From contig JABMCL010002495.1 of NCBI GenBank assembly GCA_018857735.1, forward strand, positions 366,001 to 430,000: DNA of 64,000 nucleotides. Reading direction: 5' to 3'. Positions 28,491-64,000 of this stretch are shown here, one piece after another. Source of the DNA: Alviniconcha marisindica. Its lineage: Eukaryota; Mollusca; Gastropoda; Provannidae. Below the pieces are notes generated by a model that was given only the letters and a program-made list of their open reading frames with translations, was not told the origin of the DNA and did no database searches. How positions within the stretch are numbered: position 1 is the stretch's first letter; each line of letters opens with the position of its first letter. The position numbers and the translations under genes were made by a program.

Positions 28491-28885
28491 TGAAAAGTCT
28501 TTAAAGCTTCAGTTATCAATGTAGATCCCAGTAATAATTAACTGTATTCAGTATAGGATATAGCTCTATATTACAATGACATGCAAATTCACTCAAACTT
28601 TTCAACCCAACCCAACACCCCCCCCCCCCCCACCCCCCCAACCCATCCCAAATGTCAATATGTTGGCTGCTTGCATTTTTGGTCTGCAGCAAAGTACATC
28701 CCGACACATTGAAAGTAAAATAACAAAATATCATCTCCAGCTTCCCCTTGTCCCTTTCCCAACAAAGCAAAAACCAAACAACAAAACTAAAGTACAAGAA
28801 GAACAGATGCTCAGATAACTTGCACTCAAAATGGAGAAAAACAACAAGCAAAAAACATAAATGTCATTATAATTCCACTCACAAA

Positions 28886-28950
28886 ATTCGCCCTGATATA
28901 GCCACACTGGTTGACTGGGCATAAAACATCAATATACTTACTTACTCACT
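28886..28950 (+). repeat. Dispersed repeat family D
   Basis: TTCGCCCTGATATAGCCACA, then CTGGTTGACTGGGCATAAAA. Also at 53953-54015 and, inverted, at 13258-13308. Likely the tail of a SINE or LINE. Confidence 0.5.
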
Positions 28951-29304
28951 CACTCACAAAAATTCTCTGTCACACTTAGAGGGTGGGGGTCATTCTCTTT
29001 ACCCCAGTATATATATATATATTTTTTTATTACCTTTTGTTTGGTCGCATTCTCATTCTCATCATGTTCTGGCTTTCGAACGCCTAACAGAGTGGCACTT
29101 GGAAACATAAAAAGAGCCCTACTTTCCCGTCTTATTGCTTTTGTTGATATCACTGAAGGGTAACATGGTCAGCATGCCAGTTTACATCAAACTGAGCATA
29201 TATACCGCAAACTCCTTAGTATTGCTTGACGACATCCTTCCTCCAACCACTGCCATAACTGGCTACATCAAAGGTCTCCAAAAATAAATTGTTTGAACTA
29301 AGTA

Positions 29305-29360
29305 AACATGGTGCTTAACATCCACAGAAACCATACAGCTTATTAGGGACGGGGAGAAGG
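29305..29360 (+). repeat. Dispersed repeat family B fragment
   Basis: ATGGTGCTTAACATCCACAG, then AAACCATACAGCTTATTAGG and GACGGGG. Same family as 21560-21675. Confidence 0.5.
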
Positions 29361-30499
29361 GGGGGAAGGGGGTATGGAGGTGGGGGAAGAGGGAGAGTAT
29401 ATACCTATCACTACACTGTCACCACCAGAATGACTTCTAAGATGGGCAGCGATGAGAGCCATTTTAATGTTTCAGTAGGAAGTGATGGACAAAGTCACAA
29501 GACAGTGTCCATAAACCACAGCCTTTTTCGTTTGAACTTGAGATGGACCCCTTTTTATTTTACCCCGGGTTGAAGCACCTGATATTTATGAGTGTGCTTT
29601 GATGCTATGCTGCTTCCAGCTCCACAGCCTTAGTAACCAAGCCTTTTGCATTTTTTTTTTACCGAGGATGCTGTCAGCGTGAGACTTACAAATGTGGTTT
29701 TGGTAGACCGATGCGCTGAGATGAGAAGTAACATAATTATGGCAGAGTGTGGAGTAAAGGCACCAGAAAGCAAGGCTTGGAGTGTGCATTTACATAGCTG
29801 TCAACCCCTTTTGGGAGTAAACCTTAGTCCAGAGTTTATGAACCTGTATTTCCCTTATGAAGGCTGGGAGTCTTTTGTTTTTTCGCTGGTGGCAGCCGCA
29901 TTTTGAATTCCAGCTGGCACGTGGTAGTGGAAGGAAGAAGCAACGTTGTGTGAAATACACATGCATGACTTCAAATCGCACTTCCAACGAGATTTATTAG
30001 CCTATTGCACTAGGCCATTCAGTGTGCATTTGGCGATGGCATGTGTTGGGTGCTCACTCAACAGTTTTTCAATCTTTTCACTCAGTTTAAAACAACAACA
30101 AAATCTCATGAAAATTATGTTTTCCTGTATCCATTTTCCAATATGGCCATATCCCCCCCAAATAATGAACAAACTGTATTTTATACGGGTAAACTGTATG
30201 GGCTGGCAGGTATGCATTTACTATAAACAGATTAAAAACAAACAAAACTCAGTCATGTCAACATGACACTGAATAAGGGGCCATGAATAAATACAATTGA
30301 AGAAACCATTTAAGATAAACTCCTTCAAAAGGAAAATCTCATCAGGACAAAGATTTCTGTGTCCGTCACCTTCCTTGTATGACTAGTTCTTTTTCCTTTT
30401 TATTTAAAGTCTTTTTAGAGTTATCCAGATAACAACACATGACTAGTTCACTTTCAAAACAAAGTCCCTTCAGAGGCCATCGTGCAATGTTTCACTCTC

Positions 30500-31310
30500 T
30501 GCTAGCTGTCAGTGATCTGTAGGTTTTTTTCCCCTTTTCTTTCCCATAATCACGCACATTACTGTACGCACTGTATTTGGTCTGAAAGAAAAGTCAGTGA
30601 TCTCTTCAGGGTTTTTCCCCCTCCTATAACCATGCACATCACTTGGCACTGTACACACTCTATTTAGTCTGAAACAACAATAGCAAGAAAAAAGAGGTTT
30701 GTGTCCAATGTTTCGGTCTCTGTTGACAGTCTCTTCTGGGGGTTTTCTTTCTCATAATCACACATATCATTTGGCACTGTATTCAGTGTGAAACAACAAT
30801 AGAAAGAAAAAAGTGTGTCTAATATTTTAGTCTCTGTAGACAGTCTCTTCCGGGTTTTCTTTCTCATAATCACACACATCATTCAGCACAGTACACACTG
30901 TATTTGGTCTGAAACAACATCAAGAAAAAAAGTGTGTCCAATATTTCAGTCTCTGTTGACAATCAGTGATCTCTTCTGGGGTTTTTCTTTCTCATAATCA
31001 CACATATCAGGTGGCACTGTACACACTGTATTTAGTGTGGAATAACAAAAGAAAGAAAAAAGTGTGTCCAATGTTTCAGTCTCTGTTGACAGTCTCTTCT
31101 GGGGGTTTTCTTTCTCATGATCATGCAAATCATTCGGCACTATACACATCTGAAACAACAACAGCAAGAAAAAAAGAAGTCTGTGTCCAATGTTTCAGTT
31201 TTTGTTGGCAGTCTGTTTTTTTCTTTTTTTCTTATAACCATGTACATCATTCGGCACTGTAAACACTGTATTTGGACTGAAACAACAATGGCAAGAATAA
31301 ACCAAAACAC
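30500..31310. repeat. About 110-bp tandem repeat, about 7 units
   Basis: Each unit combines TCTCTTCTGGGGGTTTTC-like, CATAATCACACATATCAT-like, GGCACTGTACACACTGTATT-like and CTGAAACAACAA blocks. Spacing varies from about 80 to 127 bp. Intergenic, no coding; ORFs in it are artefacts. Confidence 0.88.
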
Positions 31311-31814
31311 AAGAAAGAAATCTGGGTTAATGTTAAAAATGAAATTGTTCAATTAAGACATGCATGTGCAAGGGCTTATGCCTGGTGACGCAGCTGTTGT
31401 CCAACATGAGTAATGAGGTCTTTGTCATGAAGATCAGTGCATTTCATTTTTTATGACTCACAGGACTTTGTTCAGGTAAGGCAGTTAGAGACCACACAAC
31501 ATGAGATAAGCACAACCTGACACTCTTGTAGACTACTGTAATACATTTTTCTCCTTCACAGTTCACATATGCGCATGCACGCACAAATGCATGATCATGC
31601 ACACACACACACACACACATGCACACACACACACACCAATCATATCAAATGCAAAAAGTTACTGAACAGAAGCAGTTTTCCTAAATGTAGTTGTGGTTTC
31701 CCAATCAGAAGTATTTAACACTAGTTGCCACAAGATATATTGTTCTTTGTATGTACATTAAAAAAAATAAAGAATCTGGAACAAGAACGACTGCTAGCAT
31801 TCTAAAACAAGATC

Positions 31815-32241
31815 CAAACACATAAAAGGTTTGAAAGAACGATATTTACTAGGACAAAACGCAACGTGCACATTTTCAGGGTAATCCCCTTTATCCAGCT
31901 ACAAAATGACACTTAAACAACAGTTAAACAGTGAAAAGCAATGAAAAAAGAGGTGGAAAGCTAAACCACTTATCTGTTTTTGGTTCAGCCATGTTGTTTT
32001 CATGTACACTGCTTGGAAGCTTCCAAGTAACAGTACTTCCAAGTGCTTCCAAGCACTGGACATGAAAACAACAGATCAACCAAAAACAGAGAAGCTTTCC
32101 ATCTCAGTTTTCATTGTTTTTCACCATTTAACTGTTGTTTAAGTGTCGTTTTGTAGCTTGATTAAGGGGATTACCCTGAAAATTGGCAGGTTGTGCTCTG
32201 TTCTAATAAACAGCGTTCTTTTCAACCTTTCAGGTGTTTGC
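31815..32241. mobile_element. Foldback MITE family F, copy 2
   Basis: ACACATAAAAGGTTTGAAAG at the left and CTTTTCAACCTTTCAGGTGT at the right, with long inverted arms carrying AGGGTAATCCCCTTTATCCA and the inverse. Shares its interior and left flank with 26809-27238. Confidence 0.82.
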
Positions 32242-32795
32242 ATGCTTTTTTCATTTTTTATATATAACAAACAACAGGTAACAAGCAAATGAACGTGGAT
32301 GAGAATAAGTCAAATGTACTCACTAAACGTAAACCGAAACAAAAAGAATGATGGTGCGCAACAGCTTATAACTGTGTTATGTGACAAACATTGCTAACAC
32401 AGAAGTTGGACAGAGGAGGAAGAAGAGGCTGACAGGATGTTAAAATCCAATTAACAACCATCTGCCTTCTGTGTTGTTAGTGACCGTACTATCAAACCTG
32501 CAGTCCGTCATCATTCAAGGTTCACTGTTTTGTATGCATTGGCAAGCATACTTTCCTCTCTTTTCATTATAAGACAAACATCAGTTTCAAATATAATGCT
32601 GGATCCAATGTAGCCTAACAAAACCAGTCTTTCACATCTGCAGCTAACATAGTTAGAAGAATGCATCAGAAAGTTCATCATACTTGCCTAGACACACTTC
32701 ATCTGAAAATACACATCACCTGCGCAGGAAACACTTCTGTGGATTACCCAGTGACTTCCAACACAATTCATCCAAAATCACATCACCTGTATCTA

Positions 32796-33306
32796 TTGGG
32801 CGGTTCAGTGAAGCTGGTTCGCATGAGTGAATGCCCTTCGTAACCTTTTGTGCAAGTCGCGAAAGGTCGCAGCTGTCACTTCTGGGCCGATTTCTGAGTA
32901 GGCCTTAATTCACACTGTGTATAACAATAAAAGTTGAACCTAGAATTGTCAAGCAGTACAAATGCCACCACTGTTGCAGTTGCCAAAAATACCTCGGAAA
33001 GGTGATGGAGGGTGGGAAAAAGTGTCTTTGCATTGTTTTTCAGCTGACCAGAAGATTGCAAGTTTGTCAAAAAAATGTGGTTTTGGGCATCCTATAGCAT
33101 GAGCAACAAGTTATTGCTTGTTGCCAGACACATTCTGACTATGGGCCTTCAAAATACCTTGAAAGCTGGCAGTGTAAACTTTGCAAATTCACTGTCACAG
33201 CCTTCCATTGTGAAGCAAGTACGCACCAGAAGTAAAAGCAGCCAAGGGACTTAAGCAATGTCGGGTAAAAGTCAAGGGAGTTAACAACCCTGCCTGAACC
33301 GCCCAA
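32796..33306. mobile_element. MITE-like DNA element, family A, copy 2
   Basis: TTGGGCGGTTCAG and CTGAACCGCCCAA are a perfect 13-bp inverted pair. The 511-bp body aligns with 171-675 in the same orientation. No transposase. Confidence 0.72.
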
Positions 33307-33639
33307 TCGGAAACACTTCTGTGGAATACCAAGTAACTTCCAGCACAGTTCTTCACATCTGTCAATCACAGTTTGCCATACACAACAAATGGTTCACCAT
33401 TCCTTTCCCTTCCACCTCCAACAAGAATCTTACTGTGTAGTCAAGGAGAAAATCTCTGTCTGAGAAAACACACTTTTTTGGAAACGCACACACAAATGCA
33501 CACACTCATTTCAAGAACACAGAACATGAACTTGATTTCAGGCACCTTCGCATAGTCCAGTCCAGTCCAGCTTCAGGCACACCTATTACTTGGCATGATA
33601 ATGTGTGAGGTACTGACACAACACTGGCCACCCCTGTGA

Positions 33640-33853
33640 AACAAACTTGGCATGTACGAGATTGCCAGAGAGTACGTTGCAGCCACTTGGCTGTACCTAG
33701 AACCTTTCTTGGAGTGTATGAGATTGGCAGAGAGTACATTACAGCCCCACGGCTGTCCCTCTACAACACTGGCAGGTGCTGTGAAACAAACTTTTCTTGG
33801 AGTGTACGAGATTGGCAGAGAGCCTGCCGCAGCCCCAAGGCAGTTGGATGCCC

Positions 33854-33856
<3 letters not shown>
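33640..33856 (-). repeat. Tandem copies of the SLC30A5 C-terminal coding end
   Basis: The block CTTGGMRTGTAYGAGATTGS (plus strand) occurs inside the last exon near 33890 and again near 33796, 33709 and 33646. On the coding strand each copy would read as the residues SLPISYTP. Copies 2-4 lie past the stop codon, in the 3'UTR or beyond. Confidence 0.88.
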
Positions 33857-51859
<18,003 letters not shown>

Positions 51860-52500
51860 CTCTGTTGTTGTTAACAGCTTTCTAATTTATATTAAATGCT
51901 GTTGTTTCAAGTTCTAATTTCGTAATCAGTTAAGACTAACAGTTCGTCTACTTTATACTATAGTCTTCATACCAGTTACCCAAATAAAACATCCGAACAA
52001 ATCTGGGTCATCTAGGCCTCAACAAGAGGCGAACAGTGTCATTTAGATTCATGTCAACCATATCAAACACAGAGCCCGCGGAACATCTGCATGCTCCTCA
52101 GATTGATCCTGATGCCGTGGCAAAAAGCAACTTGGAAGCCGGAAATGCACAAAGTTTTTGCTGTTGGAGTTGCCTGTCCTAGGAAGGGTCGCGAAAGCTC
52201 AGTGGTACAAGGTACAACAAACTTGGACTGGAGTTTGGACCGTATTTACAATAATATTATGTCCATAATTCTGGCCTGCATGTGTGCACGAGTATCTGTG
52301 TATACGCGCGCGCATGGGTATGACAATAAACCATCCGTTTATAACCTGATACTACATGAACCATAATACTTTTGTTCTAATTTAAAAACCCTGTGTCAAA
52401 GATTTAAGGTGTTTAATGGATGATGCCGGTAAGGCGAGTACATTGTGGTGTTATAATACACAGAGGTAATTAGGCAATGCCATGTGTATTTGCTGTAGTT
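51860..52500. other. Upstream region of SLC30A5
   Basis: Should contain the 5'UTR and promoter of SLC30A5. No TATA box or CpG-dense segment stands out. TCATTTAGATTCATGTCAAC at 52038-52057 recurs at 54462-54481, marking a small repeat. Confidence 0.35.
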
Positions 52501-52539
52501 ATAGTGTGATATTAATTCTGACCAATCAACCAATCAGTT

Positions 52540-52772
52540 TCACACCATCAAAACTGCACACCTCTCCTACAGCAACTCCACTGGCTCCCAATCTCTGAAT
52601 GAATAAAATACAAAACTGCTTGCATGTGTTACAACGCAATTACCCATGGCTTTTGCACTTTCTCACACTTTGGCCCCCACATCTGGAACAATCTCCCCCA
52701 AGACATCAGGCTCTCTGCTGCTCTCTCTTCCCTCAAAAGCCAACTCAAGACATTTCTCTTCTCAGAATAGTT
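52540..52772 (+). pseudogene. LINE reverse-transcriptase C-terminal fragment with deletion
   Basis: LHWLPISE then a stop, IKYKTACMCYNAITHG, then an abrupt jump to TFSHFGPHIWNNLPQDIRLS and SLKSQLKTFLFSE before a stop. These are the usual ORF2 end motifs, with an internal deletion and a nonsense change. The downstream tail CACATTGAGCCGCAGGGTAG at 52941 may belong to the 3'UTR of the element. Confidence 0.78.
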
Positions 52773-53635
52773 TAGTTAAGCCACATTGTCCTTCACTCCT
52801 ATAAGTCTGTAAGAGTGTGTGTGTGTGTGTGCATCTCTAGCATAATGTTTAAAAACCCTTGTTGATATCTTTTCTTCTTCTTTTTTATTTTTTGATAACA
52901 TTTTCCATCTCGATGTACATTATGTGTGTATGCTTGTTCAGCACATTGAGCCGCAGGGTAGGCGCTTTACAAATTTCCATTATTATTGTTACTCTGTCAA
53001 CAAAATGAAAGAGAAACAGAGAAAGACTCTTTCATTTGCAAGACCCCCAAAAAACAAAAACAAACAAAAAACACACACACACACACACAAAATGAAAGAG
53101 GAACAGCAAGATCTCCCCCAAAACAACGACAAAAAACACCCCCCCCCCAACCCAACAAATGAATGTTTATAAGAAAAGAAAATGAAGCAGAGATAAGGTG
53201 TCAAAAGATCTTTATTGCAGCCAGTACTATTACAATGGCAAATATCAAAAACAGGAATAATAATAATGGCTATCATCATTCAAAGTTTGAAGATTTCACT
53301 TTTGCTTACATACAGTTTCTAACAAGAAGCCGGCATTACAGTTAATGTTGCTTGTCAATACAAAGACACACACAGACACACATGCAGGCTCACAACTGTA
53401 GTCTCCACAAAATATCACACTACATGCAACTTTTGCAGACATCCAGCAGAATTGGCCAATGTATTGAAGGCAGCTGCAGAATACGTCTTCCGAGTTGACA
53501 GTACATTTCAACTTCATCCCCCATCCTCCCAGTTACCATGCACACACAGAATGAATTTGACTGTCATTTGTGTGATTTGATGAATGATATGACCTGCTTC
53601 AACTTTCTCTCTCTGAAACACATGCAGACACACAA

Positions 53636-53860
53636 ATGTGCATGCACACACACACACAAGCATGCACACACACACACAAACACACATTCATGCAGTTACC
53701 TTCAACTGTCACTGGTGTGATCTCGTGAATGATATGACCTGCAACTTTCTCTCTCTCTCTGAGTCAGTCTCACACACAGACACACATGCGTGCACACAGA
53801 CACACACTTGCATGCACAAACACACACGTATGCACACAAATACACATACACATGCACTCA
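53636..53860. repeat. CA-rich degenerate repeats
   Basis: Repeated ACACACAYRCATGCACAC blocks, with a two-copy unit CTGCAACTTTCTCTCTCTGA-like at about 53595 and 53740. ORFs rich in Thr-His are artefacts. 53953-54015 is a family D copy. Confidence 0.8.
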
Positions 53861-54399
53861 TACAATTTATGAACAATGTGGAACACATTGGCAGCTTGCA
53901 CATGCTTGGGTGTGTAAAAATCTTTGTATGACAAACTTTGTACACTGTAATGAAAATCGCCCTGATATGATATAACCGCACTGGTTGACTGGGCGTAAAA
54001 CACCAACTTACCTACTCACTTCCATAATGAAAATGTATGCATGGGGAGTTACGAGAACAAGAGTTAAAAAAATAGTTACTGCACATGAGGCTTTGTATGG
54101 AGATGGCTTACAGTTCTTGGCATTAAAGTTCCATATACATTCCAGTCTATATAGTACATCATGCACATGTATGCAAAACAAATATCGCTCATTCACATCA
54201 CACATGGGCTGGAATGATAAAACCATCACAAATATTTTTTTAAAGATTTTTGTTATTTTCTTCATTCAAATACTCTTTGCATATAACACCAACTTTCGCT
54301 CTATCATGCAATTCACCTTTCTGGGTCTTTCAAAATCATCAAAATCATGCAGTCTCTGGACTTGTTGAACCTCACCAAAAAAAAAGGAAAGACAGAATG

Positions 54400-54400
54400 T

Positions 54401-54458
<58 letters not shown>
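54400..54458. repeat. (GA)n microsatellite
   Basis: About 58 bp of pure GA, intergenic. Confidence 0.95.
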
Positions 54459-54460
<2 letters not shown>

Positions 54461-55104
54461 GTCATTTAGATTCATGTCAACCATAACCTTCAAACACAGA
54501 GGTCGGCAGTCATATAAAGTAGTTTACGTATTTTTGTAATGTTTGACCAATATGCAGATTATACCCCCCCTCCCCACCCCCCAATCACTTGTTTGTACTG
54601 TTGTTGTTTTTGTTTAACATGTTCACAACTTTGAGCCTCATACATGCATGCATATCCTAGAGGGATTCAGTGCATTAGAAATGTACATTGTGTATTTATT
54701 ATTATTATGTAACAGAGAATCAAATCAACACAAAAGTCACATGCACACACACACACACGCACACACACAACCTGCAATAATAACCGAATACATATAGTCA
54801 GAAATATTATACAGCACTTTGTGAAGAGTTCTTCACTTTCTGACACACAAACACTTTTCAGTGGATTATCACAAAAACACTGAGATCACCTGTTTGTTTC
54901 TTCACTCAATCAACATATTAATTTATAGTGTCTGGCATACTGCATCTGGTCTCATTGGGAGCTTTCCACCTCAAGTGGCATGTCACTTAAGTGCAGTTGC
55001 CGACAGAGAGCATCAAATGATGTGGTGATAATTAGACATAATTACTAGTGTTCTTGGTGAAAATGCTGTGATTACACAATTCCCAGAGGTAGTAATAATA
55101 ACAT

Positions 55105-55262
55105 ATTATTTATGGTGCCCCATCTTGTAAGAGCCCAGAGCACTTACAAAGCCATAAGGATACACTCATTTCACCACACACACAAATACCCCCCCACACA
55201 CACCACACCCATGCGCGCACACACACACACCAAATACATGCATTACTGGTGACAGATTGGTC
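55105..55262 (+). repeat. Dispersed LINE-related repeat, left half
   Basis: GGTGCCCCATCTTGTAAGAG, then a CA-rich spacer and CATGCATTACTGGTGACAGA. Matches 47425-47560. Confidence 0.6.
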
Positions 55263-55437
55263 ATCCTTTTCTGTGTTTTGAACAAGTAAAACACAAAAGC
55301 AATGAGGCGCTTTTACAACATTCTCCATCCTTATACTTGCACCCAAAAGCATGCATGTGCACCAATTCTGAATGTTTTATCACAGAGTGAACTGCCACTG
55401 AACTGCTGGAGGGCAGGGCTAGACGCTGTGCTCCACC

Positions 55438-63509
<8,072 letters not shown>

Positions 63510-64000
63510 CTGTGGTTACAAAACAAAACTTTCACTGAATCATCATTCTGGTATTTAAAGAAATGCGATGAGGACAGGAGTAAAATTTGCTTCGTCTTCT
63601 CTCTCACACATTCTTATGTATGCATTTAGGGTGAAAATGTGGGGTGTCTGAAAACCTTTACCAAAATGTTCTCTCAGAGTACCTTTACCTATAAAAATGT
63701 CAAACTGTCATCAATTCCATAGTCATAAGGTGTGCAGGCAACAACCCCCCCCCCCCCCCCCCCCCCCCAGTCAAAAAACAAAACAAAAAACCCCCACAAC
63801 TTCTGGAAGGGGCTAGACAGAGTGGGAGTGTTTTGCAGCCAATAGAATTTCTGAACAGATGAATCCATTCAAATGTGAGAGCAGTGTGTGTGTGTGTGTA
63901 TAAATTACGTAAATTACTAGTTTATTATGTAACTTTTGTATTTTCAGTAACTGTTCTTGGAATTTTAAAATATACAATATGTGTTATTGTGTACTGTGAT

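Overview
The window looks like nuclear DNA of a lophotrochozoan animal, most likely a gastropod mollusc. The genes are spliced, with short conserved exons in long AT-rich introns. Microsatellites (TG/CA, GA/CT), tRNA-derived SINEs, foldback elements and decayed LINE 3' ends are dense. Organism is an inference from gene style and repeat content; no species-specific marker was seen. Exon borders were set by hand from GT/AG (once GC/AG) sites, phase continuity and remembered human orthologues. In every model the exon lengths sum to a whole number of codons.

Layout. 1-3702: intergenic repeats. 3703-8154 (minus): ZCCHC9, a four-knuckle CCHC zinc protein, 5 coding exons, 242 aa. 8155-11695: intergenic with LINE and SINE debris. 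11696-15021 (minus): SSR2/TRAP-beta, 5 coding exons, 190 aa. 15022-17926: foldback element and a long TG tract. 17927-23921 (plus): an unrecognised low-complexity, probably nuclear protein of about 1060 aa in 4 exons. 23922-33853: intergenic, with piggyBac-like and foldback MITEs and tandem repeats. 33854-51859 (minus): SLC30A5 (zinc transporter ZnT5), 16 coding exons, 785 aa. 51860-55437: intergenic. 55438-63509 (minus): the last 7 coding exons (236 aa) of VPS33B, whose 5' part lies beyond the right edge.

The genes are housekeeping and not one pathway. Three of them (SSR2, ZnT5, VPS33B) serve the endomembrane system (ER translocon, early secretory zinc loading, endosomal tethering). ZCCHC9 and the unknown gene look nuclear or RNA-related. 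No operon-like coupling is implied.

The most striking structure is a recurring pattern. Short tandem arrays begin exactly at, or include, an exon edge, so the real splice site or stop codon is one unit among several decayed copies. I see this at two places in the unknown gene (exon 3 donor; stop codon), five in SLC30A5 (donors of exons 6, 8 and 11; acceptor of exon 15; stop codon of exon 16) and two, weaker, in VPS33B. Other notable points are an exon flanked by complementary TG and CA tracts, a probable GC-AG intron followed by a roughly 290-nt CU tract, and three copies of a TTAA-flanked MITE.
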